Shown one piece after another: positions 46,400-55,301 of a stretch of 64,000 nt of DNA. Within the stretch, counting starts at the first letter, position 1. The number at the start of each line of letters is the position of its first letter. The position numbers were made by a program, and so were the translations under genes. The notes under the pieces are model-generated. The model was not told where the DNA came from. It did no database searches and saw only the letters and a program-made list of their open reading frames with translations. Source of the DNA: Bdellovibrionales bacterium. GTDB lineage: Bacteria; Bdellovibrionota; Bdellovibrionia; Bdellovibrionales; UBA1609. Location of the stretch: assembly GCA_016716765.1 (NCBI GenBank), contig JADJVA010000020.1:1178001-1242000 (forward strand). The letters are read 5' to 3'.

Positions 46400-46930
46400 T
46401 TAATTAAAAATGAACTCCGTAAAATAGACTCGCTTGATCTTCCCTTTGGTCAGGAATAGATTTACTTGATCCTTGATCTCGTCTCGCATTCCCTCTTTAC
46501 CCTCTCGAGTACTGACCTCCGCATAAGTTTTGCTCGAAAGAGTGATGATAATGATGTCGCGAATCTTTGGTTTCAGCTTTTCCAATTCGCCCTGCACTTC
46601 ATTTCCATCCACTTCCAATTCCATATTGATTTTTAGAAGCTTTCGGCCACGACTACCAGCTACGTTAACCAAAAACGTCTCCAACGGAATCAATTTTCCA
46701 ATAAAATCAGCTTCTTCGAGCTCCTTCTTTTGGGCGGCACTTTCTCCGCGAATCACATCATCAATTCCCGGGTGAGCAGCTTCCTTTTTCTTTCCTAAAT
46801 AAATCATTGCGCCCACTCCAGCCACAACCAACATATTGATCACAGCTAAGACAATAAATAGGGTTGGACTTTTTCCTGACGAAGCAGGAGAAACCCTTTC
46901 TGCTTGAGGTGCTGCGTTTGCTTCTGCCAC
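46400..46930 (-). CDS. fliL: Flagellar basal-body-associated protein FliL
   Basis: 176 residues from GTG 46930, with AGGAGG five bases upstream. One membrane helix (LFIVLAVINMLVVAGVGAMIYLG) and a periplasmic domain (PLETFLVNVAGSRGRKLLKINMELEVD...LKPKIRDIIIITLSSKTYAEV...KGKIKRVYFTEFIFN), the stomatin-like FliL fold that supports stator function. It is the first gene of the fliL-M-N-O-P-Q-R-flhB-A-F-G-fliA block, so a promoter is expected in the ~250-bp gap upstream (46931-47179), where no clear consensus was found. Confidence 0.92.
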   Translation of the reverse strand: MAEANAAPQAERVSPASSGKSPTLFIVLAVINMLVVAGVGAMIYLGKKKEAAHPGIDDVIRGESAAQKKELEEADFIGKLIPLETFLVNVAGSRGRKLLKINMELEVDGNEVQGELEKLKPKIRDIIIITLSSKTYAEVSTREGKEGMRDEIKDQVNLFLTKGKIKRVYFTEFIFN

Positions 46931-47156
46931 TTCATCCTCCTTGTCATGTGGCCAGTTTCAACCGTCTCTCATCTTACCAAAGAATGTAGATCGAAAAATC
47001 TGGCGCCCCACAGATCTCCTGAGCAAGTCGGATGCCAACTAGACTTGATTCCCATTTCGATTGAAAGTGAGACAAAATTCCGACTGAAAGGACCAAAATT
47101 TGGGTTTTGATCCAAGAAAAGGTCTCTATTGGACATTAAAACGGACAGGGATTTGA

Positions 47157-47176
47157 CAGGACTGAATGAAGTCCTG
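47157..47176. terminator. Hairpin after suhB
   Basis: Perfect stem CAGGACT/AGTCCTG with loop GAATGA, just beyond the suhB stop codon. No T-run follows, so it may be Rho-assisted or only a structure. It lies in the suhB-fliL gap. Confidence 0.45.
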
Positions 47177-47179
47177 ACG

Positions 47180-48043
47180 TTAATTTGTCAATGACAAAGT
47201 CGAGGTCATAGCTGAGTGAATGTTTGGATTTGAAGCTAAAATTGAATTCATCTGAACAGAATAGGGCTGACCTGCATAGTTTGTCACAATCCCACCAGCT
47301 TCTCTCACCAATAGAAGTCCAGCAGCTGTATCCCATGGACTTAAATTTTTTTCCCAAAATCCATCGAAAATCCCCTCGGCCACCTGACAAAGGTCATAGG
47401 CCGCCGCACCAGCTCGACGAATTCCTCTCGTTTCCCTCATTAGTTTTGAAAAAATTTGCATCTGCTCAATCAAAACGTCTTCATCATAGGGTGAAAATCC
47501 CGTGGCCAACAGGGATTCTCTCAGAGACTTCCTTCGGCTGACGCTAAGTCTCCGATCCTTTCCTTTCTCCCTGACAAATGCACCGCCGCCTCTTGTTGCG
47601 TAGTACGTCTGATCCAGCTTTGGCATGTCGACAATTCCTACTAACATTTCTCCGCGAAATTGAAGCCCCACCGAAATACAAAACACATGAAAACCGTAGA
47701 CGTAATTAGTTGTTCCATCCAAAGGATCAATGATCCAAGTTGGAAATTCAGATTGAATCACACCTGGACTTTGGTTCATATTATCAGAACTTTGCTCTTC
47801 ACCAATTATTTTGTGATGTGGAAAATACCCCAACAATGAATTCACGATGGCCTTTTCACTGGCGACGTCTGCCTCTGATACTAGACCCGCTTGATACTTC
47901 TCAGAAACCTGAGTTAAGTGTCCGAAATAATCCAACAAAATCTTTCGTCCCTGTTTGACAGCTGAAAATCCTTGTTCCAAAGCGATGCTCAAATCAAGAT
48001 CCACTTCTCTGTTCTTCACTTCTATCTCCTCAGTCAAATTCAA
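47180..48043 (-). CDS. suhB: Inositol-monophosphatase family protein
   Basis: 287 residues. Mg-site motifs: GEEQ (E in 'GEE'), WIIDPLDGTTNYVYGF, and WDTAAGLLLVREAGG. N-terminal helix and VSEADVASEKAIVNSLL fit the fold. SuhB-type enzymes dephosphorylate inositol phosphate and in E. coli assist rRNA transcription; substrate specificity here is not determinable. Divergent from the SPOR gene with ~90 bp between starts. Confidence 0.9.
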   Translation of the reverse strand: MNLTEEIEVKNREVDLDLSIALEQGFSAVKQGRKILLDYFGHLTQVSEKYQAGLVSEADVASEKAIVNSLLGYFPHHKIIGEEQSSDNMNQSPGVIQSEFPTWIIDPLDGTTNYVYGFHVFCISVGLQFRGEMLVGIVDMPKLDQTYYATRGGGAFVREKGKDRRLSVSRRKSLRESLLATGFSPYDEDVLIEQMQIFSKLMRETRGIRRAGAAAYDLCQVAEGIFDGFWEKNLSPWDTAAGLLLVREAGGIVTNYAGQPYSVQMNSILASNPNIHSAMTSTLSLTN

Positions 48044-48066
48044 ACGATCGTCTTTGTTTTGCTAGA

Positions 48067-48095
48067 TTGACCCACTCCGTCTATGTCGCTACGAT
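48067..48095 (+). promoter_or_regulatory. Putative housekeeping promoter for the SPOR-domain gene
   Basis: TTGACC (48067-48072), 17-bp spacer, TACGAT (48090-48095), 40 bp before the ATG at 48136. Near-consensus spacing. Confidence 0.55.
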
Positions 48096-48135
48096 AAAAG
48101 AGTCAAGCTATACTCGGGTTAAGGAGGGGTCAATC

Positions 48136-48980
48136 ATGTTGAGTCAGAGGGGCGGATCAAAAGCCGACACCGTTGTTAAACTCGTTCTAATTTTTTTTAT
48201 ATCACTTCTATCTTTTTCGGTGGGCACCTTTGTTGGAAAGCAAGTGAGCGATAGCGATTACAAACGTGCCTCACTTGAGGAGGACTACAAGAGTTTTCGG
48301 CAGGTCTCCCACGGCGAGGAAGGCAAGGACGACCCAACAAAGAAATTATCCAATGAAGAACTCACAAGCTTAACTGAGGAATTTGTAAATACCGAAAAGG
48401 AAGTTTTGGCAGCCAACAAAGCAGAGTCTATCGAAAAAGAAAAGACCGAAGAGCTTGAAACTCCAGTCAAAGCCGAAAATGCAAGCGGAACTGGATATAA
48501 AAAGTATTCCAAAGATCAGTCGGAGCCCTCTACCCCATCGAAGACAGTCGAACACAACGCCGACAATGGTAAAAAAATTGCTGAACATAAAAGTCAAATC
48601 AAGAAGGTTGAAATCGAAAGATCCAGCTCTTCTGTCCCTAAGGAAGCACAGCGAGTCGCCGATGGAAAGGCTCCTGTCGCAGATCAAAAAGAGATTCGCA
48701 GACCGACGAGCATCTTGCCCTCTGTAGCTACTTCTTCGATTGGCAAGTACACCATTCAAGTGGCTTCTTACGCAAACGAGGATGAAGCGAAAGCTCATGC
48801 CAGCGAACTTAAGCAGAAGGGCTGGAATGCCTTCTATTTGCCCGCTGAAATTAGCTCGAAGACTTGGTTTCGCGTCAGTATTGGTCTCTTCACCGATCAA
48901 AAAGTGCCGGGGCCTTTCGCGAGGAATTGATGAAACAGTCGGCAATTTCCTCTTCAATTATTCAAAGGATTGTGGAGTAG
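48136..48980 (+). CDS. SPOR-domain membrane protein (frameshift near the end)
   Basis: ATG at 48136 is set by AGGAGGGG upstream. Short cytoplasmic part, a membrane helix (LVLIFFISLLSFSVGTFVG), a long charged linker rich in Lys/Glu/Ser, and a C-terminal SPOR domain (YTIQVASYANEDEAKAHASELKQKGWNAFYLPAEI...WFRVSIGLFTD). At an A5 run (48899-48903) the frame goes out: the in-frame product stops at 48930 with KVPGPFARN, while adding one A gives the expected SPOR ending KSAGAFREELMKQSA and a stop at 48978-48980. SPOR domains bind denuded peptidoglycan at division sites. Function in division is inferred. Confidence 0.75.
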
Positions 48981-49109
48981 CAGAGACCACGGCAGAGCTC
49001 AATGGATATTGGACTACTTGCGCAAATAGCAACACTGTCCCTATCGTCAAAAATGTTACATGATTCATTTTGTTTCCTTTCCCTTTTTTATAGAAAATAA
49101 TTTTTCTAA

Positions 49110-49496
49110 CTATGCTGAACAAACAATCCTTATTCTGTGTCCGTGATCCTCCAAATCCTCCTTTTCGACAAGATCTCCCCTTTCAATCGCAACAAAATCC
49201 TCAGATTCCAAATTGAAACTATGATTGTGACTACCGCCCAACAGAACATAGACGCCCGGAGTTGCATTCATTAGTTCTTCGAGACTCAAACTGATTTCTG
49301 TGTGGAAATGGCCTGGATTTGTGTAGGCTGTCATTGGTGCCTCCGCACAGGTTTCTTTGACTTCTGCGCTTTTTGGCTGCTCTCTCGGAGGACTCTGACT
49401 GTGGCCACCTCCGCAAGCGGAAATCAACACACCAAGTCCTATTAACCCAGCCTGACTCAAAAACTGCCGCCTCGATCGAAGTGTCCTATTTTTCAT
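49110..49496 (-). CDS. Tat-type, His-rich lipoprotein
   Basis: 128 residues from ATG 49496 with AGGAGG upstream (an ATG at 49547 would add a hydrophobic extension). Twin-arginine signal SRRQFLSQAG, then LIGLGVLISAC with lipobox-like ISAC followed by GGG. The mature part has several histidines: GHFHTEISL, GGSHNHSF, HGHRIRIVC. The HxH spacing suggests metal binding, but no family is recognised. It is divergent from a LysR gene with a palindrome between (49560-49574), so regulation by that LysR is likely. Confidence 0.75.
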   Translation of the reverse strand: MKNRTLRSRRQFLSQAGLIGLGVLISACGGGHSQSPPREQPKSAEVKETCAEAPMTAYTNPGHFHTEISLSLEELMNATPGVYVLLGGSHNHSFNLESEDFVAIERGDLVEKEDLEDHGHRIRIVCSA

Positions 49497-49559
49497 TCTG
49501 CCTCCTATTTTCAAAATTAAAGCTATTACAAAAAATTGAATTCCCATAGCCCCAGTTTG

Positions 49560-49574
49560 GAATAGATACTATTC
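49560..49574. promoter_or_regulatory. Palindrome GAATAGATACTATTC between lipoprotein and LysR genes
   Basis: Perfect 15-bp inverted repeat (6-bp arms, 3-bp centre) in the 101-bp divergent gap. LysR proteins bind such dyads in divergent control regions, so it is a candidate operator. Confidence 0.6.
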
Positions 49575-49597
49575 TCATTTGGAATACCTGAGGTCAT

Positions 49598-50416
49598 ATG
49601 TCGCCATTTTCAAATGAAATTGAATATGTTCTGATCCTGGCTCAAACTCTGAATATCTCACGAGCTGCTGAATTGTGTGGAATCAAACAATCGGGACTAT
49701 CGAAGGCGCTCATGAAGGTTGAGGAACGACTTGAAGTCAAACTTTTCTCACGCAGCAAGAGTGGCCTTCAACTGACCCATGAAGGACTTCGCGTGATCAA
49801 ACTATTGTCTGATCTGAAGAGCAGTTGGGATACGGCCTGGCGAGCTTCAAATCGGGATGACTTTATCGGAACGGTAAAAATTGGCTGCCATACATCGATT
49901 GCACAAAGTTCCTTTTCAAATTTCTTTTCAGATCTTGTCGAAAATCACCCTGGCGTAAATATGGATATGACTTTTGATCGTTCATTGGCTATCACAAGGA
50001 AGGTCATTAATTCCGAGATTGATTTGGGACTTGTCATCAGTCCGCAACGACATCCTGAGCTTGTTATATCTCTCCTTCGCCGCGAAACTGTTGGTGTCTG
50101 GAAAAGTCAAAAAGCCAAAAAATCAATTAATCTAGTTTATTTCAATCCTGAGATGATTGACATTTATTCCTACTTACGAGCTTTTACCGGATATAAGTTG
50201 GTCCCTATTTCAGATTACATCACGATATCAGCGATTTTAAGGGAGAGCCAGGGTTGTGGCATATTGCCTTCTTGTACGGCCGCGATGATGGGTGATCTGA
50301 AACTCGAAAAGGAACTGAAGGCAACACAACTCAATTTGATTTATAGAAAGGATCGTTCCTATAACAGAACATTACAGGCAGTCATACGCATTATTAAGGA
50401 TGGATTTCGGCCTTAA
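49598..50416 (+). CDS. LysR-family transcriptional regulator
   Basis: 272 residues. N-terminal winged helix-turn-helix: FSNEIEYVLILAQTLNISRAAELCGIKQSGLSKALMKVEERLEVKLFSRSKSGLQLTHEG. Effector domain with GTVKIGCHTSIAQSSF, typical two-lobed fold, but the effector is unknown. It is divergently paired with the Tat lipoprotein gene. A missing C-terminal portion compared with ~300 residues is minor. Confidence 0.9.
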   Translation: MSPFSNEIEYVLILAQTLNISRAAELCGIKQSGLSKALMKVEERLEVKLFSRSKSGLQLTHEGLRVIKLLSDLKSSWDTAWRASNRDDFIGTVKIGCHTSIAQSSFSNFFSDLVENHPGVNMDMTFDRSLAITRKVINSEIDLGLVISPQRHPELVISLLRRETVGVWKSQKAKKSINLVYFNPEMIDIYSYLRAFTGYKLVPISDYITISAILRESQGCGILPSCTAAMMGDLKLEKELKATQLNLIYRKDRSYNRTLQAVIRIIKDGFRP

Positions 50417-50431
50417 AGCTCAGAGAGCTCC

Positions 50432-51067
50432 TTAAAAGAAATAGCCCAGCATAACTCCGAAAGAAAAACTGCTTGAGGGACGAACATTCCAAAAATAGAC
50501 TCGAGTATTTGCATCGAGAAAAATTTTAGACGTCAGCCAAAAAACGGCATCGGCCCTGAGACCGAGACGAAAAAGATCGGTGGTAGAAGAGCTGAGTGTT
50601 TCCGAGTAGAGACGATTTGAAACTGATTGGTAGCTCCACCCCAGTCCAGCTCCAATCCACAAAGAAAGGCGACGCGCACGCTGTCCCGTGCGCAGGAACC
50701 ACAAATTGAAATCATGGCGTTTTTCTTTGACTTCAAAGGTCTGAGATCCCTCGCCCTGTGAATTGTAAATATAGTCGAAGGCACTCCTGTATTTTGTGGA
50801 AAAGGTGTAACCGATTTCAAGGGATGGGATCACTCTTCGGTCATACTCGAGACCATTCAGCTTTTTCCGATAGAATAGATTCGACGAGACACCAAGGCTC
50901 CAAATTTGTTTGTGAGAAGCCCCCTGCTGCACCTCTGCGTGCAGTACTTTCTGTTCTTCCTTCGTTGGAACTTTCGACTCTTGACCAACTTCAGCACGGG
51001 AAAAAGAAGGAAAAACAGAGGACCACGCAATCAAAATTAAAATTAAAATTCTATATAACACGTGCAT
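50432..51067 (-). CDS. Probable outer-membrane beta-barrel protein
   Basis: About 211 residues from ATG 51067, overlapping the upstream stop (ATGA). Signal peptide VLYRILILILIAWSSVFPSFSRAE; repeated amphipathic strands with aromatic ends (WSLGVSSNLFYRKK, SLEIGYTFSTKYRSAF, FNLWFLRTGQRARRLSLWIGAGLGWSY) and C-terminal GVMLGYFF ending in Phe, the usual BAM signal. No family recognised. Translationally coupled to the metalloprotease-like lipoprotein, suggesting they function together. Confidence 0.7.
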   Translation of the reverse strand: MHVLYRILILILIAWSSVFPSFSRAEVGQESKVPTKEEQKVLHAEVQQGASHKQIWSLGVSSNLFYRKKLNGLEYDRRVIPSLEIGYTFSTKYRSAFDYIYNSQGEGSQTFEVKEKRHDFNLWFLRTGQRARRLSLWIGAGLGWSYQSVSNRLYSETLSSSTTDLFRLGLRADAVFWLTSKIFLDANTRVYFWNVRPSSSFSFGVMLGYFF

Positions 51068-52302
51068 CAAATGGAATCTCCGTCGACTGGAGTCTTGCAA
51101 CTTTTGGAAAAATGCTTCCAAGAAATTGGGTCGACGGACTCTCCAAGAATTTTGCAAATTCCCTCAGAACTCATTTTCCGATCGTCCGAAAAAATAGCCT
51201 TCAAAATGTCGGCAGGCTGAACAGGGACTGTTGGTGATTGAATCACCAACTCATTTTTGACGTGCGCAAGGGAAGCTATGATTGCCTTTCCCAATTGCTT
51301 TTTTGAGTCTAGCGGAGGAAAAGAAGATGGTCCATCTGGAACTTCCGAGATCAACTTAAGAATTCGAGCCAAACGAGATCCATTCCGATAGATCTGACCG
51401 GTGTGAGCAATGCCCCCATCCTCCTTTGCCCCCTTCTCCATTCTTTCTCTAAACTTCTCCCAGTTGGGCAAGTCAACAGGCCCTATATCCAGCCGACGAT
51501 AATCCAAACCCAGGCCCATAGAAATGGTCTTAGATATAAACCTTGGATCGCGATTGTATAAAAATCCCCAATAGTCAGCGAGGCCTTCATTCCACGAGCG
51601 AATTAGCTGAATATTTGTTTTCATGCTCGATATCGCCTCGGATTTTTCATGCATATGATCTAAGCCCCAAATGGGATTCAGATCTCTTGTCAGACTTGCA
51701 TGAAAGTGAGCATGAAAATGCTCGTGAGCGATGACTCCTCCATTCATAGCAATCGGCAGCCCCTCTAAATTCGAGGGAGAAACAAGGGTCAGGTCCCATT
51801 TCGAAAAATAACGGGCGTTATTATGATCTATTTCACCATCAGGTAGCTTGATCTTCATTTGTATGCCAACTCGGCGGGGCCAGGAAAGGTTGGACTCAAT
51901 GCCCAATTCACGATCCAGCAGCTGCAGCCGCTCAAAATGGGCATAGGTCGCAATTGCCAAAGCACTCTCGACATCCGCAGGCATGTAGCGATGGTGCCCC
52001 CTTGGTATCAGACGGGGCCTCGCAATATCTCCCACGAATTGACCATCATTTATCCCTGCACTCACATAAATCTGAGCGGCAGAACCGTCCAATATATCCG
52101 CCTGGCGGAGGGTCTTAACTTCTACATCCTGAAGATGATATTCTCCCTGCGGGTCCGGCCATGGCAAAAGGTAGGTAACAGGGCCTTCAATTTGATCTCT
52201 TTGACAACTGGACATGAATAGGAAAATCGGAATAGAACCTAAGACGACGGCAAAGGGAAGAACGGCCAGCTGGAGGCTCCGCAATGTATTCGTTCGCGAC
52301 AT
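51067..52302 (-). CDS. Lipoprotein zinc metallopeptidase-like
   Basis: About 411 residues from ATG 52302; GGAGG lies twelve bases upstream, which is long, so an ATG at 52356 remains possible. Signal with lipobox: VLGSIPIFLFMSSC. Zinc motif HEHFH in GGVIAHEHFHAHFHA and downstream WNEGLADYWGFLYN, with the gluzincin third-ligand glutamate. The pattern fits thermolysin-like (M4/M36) peptidases, but the protein is short and the family was not identified. Coupled to the following beta-barrel gene by an ATGA overlap. Confidence 0.7.
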   Translation of the reverse strand: MSRTNTLRSLQLAVLPFAVVLGSIPIFLFMSSCQRDQIEGPVTYLLPWPDPQGEYHLQDVEVKTLRQADILDGSAAQIYVSAGINDGQFVGDIARPRLIPRGHHRYMPADVESALAIATYAHFERLQLLDRELGIESNLSWPRRVGIQMKIKLPDGEIDHNNARYFSKWDLTLVSPSNLEGLPIAMNGGVIAHEHFHAHFHASLTRDLNPIWGLDHMHEKSEAISSMKTNIQLIRSWNEGLADYWGFLYNRDPRFISKTISMGLGLDYRRLDIGPVDLPNWEKFRERMEKGAKEDGGIAHTGQIYRNGSRLARILKLISEVPDGPSSFPPLDSKKQLGKAIIASLAHVKNELVIQSPTVPVQPADILKAIFSDDRKMSSEGICKILGESVDPISWKHFSKSCKTPVDGDSI

Positions 52303-52475
52303 TATGGTCCACTTCCTCCACCAGGGGTTCTTCTCAAGTTTTAATCGACCGAGCAACAGGCGACTTTATCGAATATTACGCGACGCGCTATAGTACTGAG
52401 AAAACACTTTCTGCGCAAGAAAAATTTCCCAATTTTTTTAGGTATTTGGTACCTATCTGAGAGCTGAGGAACCCT

Positions 52476-54749
52476 ATGATTCAAGAGACATTTCTCCATC
52501 AATTAAACCCCTCCCAGAAAAGAGCTGCTGAAACCACGGCAGGCCCCCTTTTGATTCTTGCTGGTGCAGGCTCAGGAAAGACAAGAGTTTTAACCTATCG
52601 AATCGCGCAGCTTATTGCTTCAGGCGAAGCGAGCCCCCAACAGGTTCTGGCTGTGACTTTTACGAATAAGGCCGCAAGGGAAATGGAACACCGTACGGTT
52701 CAGCTCCTCAAGAAAATTGGTATTCCGGTCTTTGAGCCAATGTGGATCAGCACTTTCCACTCGATTTGTGCCCGAATTTTACGGGACGAAATTCACCACT
52801 TTGGCTATCCCTCATTTTTTGGAATTTACGATGATTCTGACCAACAAAGCATGATTAAGAAAGTCCTCAACGCCCTTAACATCAATGAAAAAATCCATCC
52901 TCCAAAAGGTTTTCAATCAAGAATAAATGAGGCAAAACAACTCGGACTGACTCCGCAACAGATCGGACACCGCGGCCATTTTATCATGGATGACAAATCT
53001 CTGGAAGTGTACAAGCGCTACGAAATTGAAATGGAGAAAGCCAGCGCTCTTGATTTTGGAGATCTCTTGCTCAAGACTTATTTGCTTTTTACTCAGTTTC
53101 CCCAAGTTTTGACCAACTACCGCGAAAAGTTCCAGTACATTCTTGTCGACGAATATCAAGACACGAATCATATACAGTATTTGATGGTGAAACAGTTGGC
53201 CGAGGGACACAGGAACCTATGTGTTGTGGGAGACGAGGATCAGAGTATTTATAGCTGGCGAGGAGCCGATATTGCAAATATTTTAAGTTTTGAAAAAGAC
53301 TTTCCAGAGACCCAGGTCGTTAAACTAGAACAAAATTATCGGTCGACCAAAACAATCGTCGCCGCAGCCAGCTCTATGATTCAAAACAATCAGCAACGCA
53401 AGGGCAAGGTTCTCTTCACTGAAAATGATTCTGGAGACAAGATCACTTTACGCGAAGAACGCAACGAATACGAAGAGGCCCGCTATGTCGTCGAACGAAT
53501 TGAAGGGATAATGAAGGCGCGTCCTGATCGTCAATTTCGAGACTTTGCTGTTTTTTATCGAACTAACGCCCAATCGAGAGTTCTCGAGGATTTGCTAAGG
53601 GGACATTCTGTTCCCTATAAGCTGGTTGGGGGAATCAAATTTTACGCACGCAAAGAAGTAAAAGACATCATTGCTTACTTGAGGCTATCGCTCAATCCAA
53701 AAGACGATGTGGCTTTAAAGAGAATCATCAATGTACCCGCAAGAGGGATTGGACGGACCACCGTCGACAGAATAGAAGAGGAAGCTCTTTCAAGAAACAT
53801 TTCCTTCTATGAAGCCCTTCAGATTGTGGCGGAGCACCGACTCGTTCACGCAGGGGCCACTAAGAAATTACAAAATTTCAGCCATTTGCTCGAAGAAATA
53901 AGAGAGAAAATGGGATCTCTGAAAGTATCAGAAATATACCACCTTGTCCTTGATCTCACGAAATATGCATTGCTGCTAAAAGAGGAAAACACTCCAGAAT
54001 CACAATCGAGAATCGAAAATCTGGAAGAGCTTGATAATGCCATTCGCCAATTCGAAGAAGAGCGAGAGGAAGAGGCCTCGCTTCAAAACTTCCTTGAGGA
54101 AATGGCCCTCGTCTCTGAAGTAGATAGAATGGCTGACGAAGACAACTCTGTGACTCTCATGACTCTGCATATTTCCAAAGGCCTCGAATTTCCTGTCGTG
54201 TTTATTGTCGGCATGGAAGAGGGACTCTTCCCATCTTCGCGCAGCTTTGGTTCTGGAAACGAAGAAGACGTCGAAGAAGAGAGACGTCTTGCCTATGTTG
54301 GAATCACCAGGGCACGCGAGAAATTGTTTTTGACCCACGCACGCTCTCGGCGGGTCTGGGGGCAAGAGCAGAATCACGCTCCCAGTCGTTTTCTTTCAGA
54401 AATTCCCAGTGAATTTCTGGAAAATTCCTCTAGTTTAGGTTCATCTTCGGATTTTCTCGGTCGATTTCGTCAAAAATTCGGCGGTCATAATATCCCGAAA
54501 CACAGCCATGCCGCTCTGGAAGACCCCTTTCCAAACGATGATGTGCCTTCGACTGATGAAGAATCAGATGATCAATTTTTAGATCAAAATCTCTCAAAGG
54601 GGACACGGGTTCGGCATCCCACGTTCGGTGATGGTTCAGTCTTTGCGGTTGAGGGACAGGGAGAGAACCAAAAAGTATCTGTGCTCTTCCGCAATTCAAT
54701 TACCAAAAAGTTTGTTGTCAAATTCGCGCGGTTACAAATTCTTGGATGA
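52476..54749 (+). CDS. UvrD/PcrA-type DNA helicase
   Basis: 757 residues, superfamily 1A. Motif I LAGAGSGKTRVLTYRI (30-45), Ia TFTNKAAREM, II VDEYQDTN, III VGDEDQSIYSWRGAD, IV QNYRSTKTI, V VTLMTLHISKGLEFPVVFIVGMEEGLFP, VI EERRLAYVGITRAREKLFL. A Tudor-like C-terminus (GTRVRHPTFGDGSVFAVEG...KVSVLF...KFVVKFARL) resembles PcrA. It unwinds DNA in repair and replication restart. Its last codons overlap the thioesterase gene (convergent). Confidence 0.95.
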   Translation: MIQETFLHQLNPSQKRAAETTAGPLLILAGAGSGKTRVLTYRIAQLIASGEASPQQVLAVTFTNKAAREMEHRTVQLLKKIGIPVFEPMWISTFHSICARILRDEIHHFGYPSFFGIYDDSDQQSMIKKVLNALNINEKIHPPKGFQSRINEAKQLGLTPQQIGHRGHFIMDDKSLEVYKRYEIEMEKASALDFGDLLLKTYLLFTQFPQVLTNYREKFQYILVDEYQDTNHIQYLMVKQLAEGHRNLCVVGDEDQSIYSWRGADIANILSFEKDFPETQVVKLEQNYRSTKTIVAAASSMIQNNQQRKGKVLFTENDSGDKITLREERNEYEEARYVVERIEGIMKARPDRQFRDFAVFYRTNAQSRVLEDLLRGHSVPYKLVGGIKFYARKEVKDIIAYLRLSLNPKDDVALKRIINVPARGIGRTTVDRIEEEALSRNISFYEALQIVAEHRLVHAGATKKLQNFSHLLEEIREKMGSLKVSEIYHLVLDLTKYALLLKEENTPESQSRIENLEELDNAIRQFEEEREEEASLQNFLEEMALVSEVDRMADEDNSVTLMTLHISKGLEFPVVFIVGMEEGLFPSSRSFGSGNEEDVEEERRLAYVGITRAREKLFLTHARSRRVWGQEQNHAPSRFLSEIPSEFLENSSSLGSSSDFLGRFRQKFGGHNIPKHSHAALEDPFPNDDVPSTDEESDDQFLDQNLSKGTRVRHPTFGDGSVFAVEGQGENQKVSVLFRNSITKKFVVKFARLQILG

Positions 54750-55301
54750 GCTGGGCAACTCAAGATTTTTTAACGAAAGTGTGAGAGTGAATTTGGCAAC
54801 TGGTTCACTTCCCAAGAGTGAAGGCACTGTCGCGTAAACTTCAACGGGAAGATTCATACGCTCAAAACTAGAAGCCGCCTTCTGAACAAAGTCAGAAATC
54901 TCTTTGCCTTTTTCGCAGGTAAAAAACACATCGGCTTCAGCTCGTTTAAGGTAATCGGACTTGAAATCCTTAAAAATAAATTCAATATCCTTTCCCGTCT
55001 TCTCAATGTATCTGTGAGCCATCGTCCCAACAACCAAATCCGCTCCGACCGCCATTGATCCAAAATACATCGAACCCAAGTGATTCTTGCTTCGATAGTT
55101 CAGCGGAATGCGAACTGTAATTTTATCTTCAGTCAACTCCACGACTCGTGGAGACAAAAAAGCTATCATCGGAATTTTCCATATAGTGAAGGCGTTGATT
55201 CTGATGGTCTCCTTGAGGCTTGGAGGAACAAAGCCCCAATAAGTTTCAACGCTCGACAGAACCTTCTCTTTTATTCCCAGAATTTGTTGATTGAGATTCA
55301 C
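54732..55301 (-). CDS. DUF4442/hotdog-fold thioesterase-like protein
   Basis: 189 residues, with the hotdog signature SPRVVELTEDKITVRIPLNYRSKNHLGSMYFGSMAVGADLVVGTMAHRYI, typical of PaaI/DUF4442 proteins where the N/H-x-G loop binds acyl-CoA. Substrate not identified. Overlaps the 5'-end of the lysine-aminomutase-like gene (55246) by 56 bp and converges with uvrD. Confidence 0.78.
   Translation of the reverse strand: MNLNQQILGIKEKVLSSVETYWGFVPPSLKETIRINAFTIWKIPMIAFLSPRVVELTEDKITVRIPLNYRSKNHLGSMYFGSMAVGADLVVGTMAHRYIEKTGKDIEFIFKDFKSDYLKRAEADVFFTCEKGKEISDFVQKAASSFERMNLPVEVYATVPSLLGSEPVAKFTLTLSLKNLELPSSSKNL

Noticed and set aside
48981..49109. Short forward frame beginning at an ATG near 49000 (about 32 residues) after the SPOR gene
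   Set aside because: No ribosome site and no recognisable features; the region is too short to support a call.
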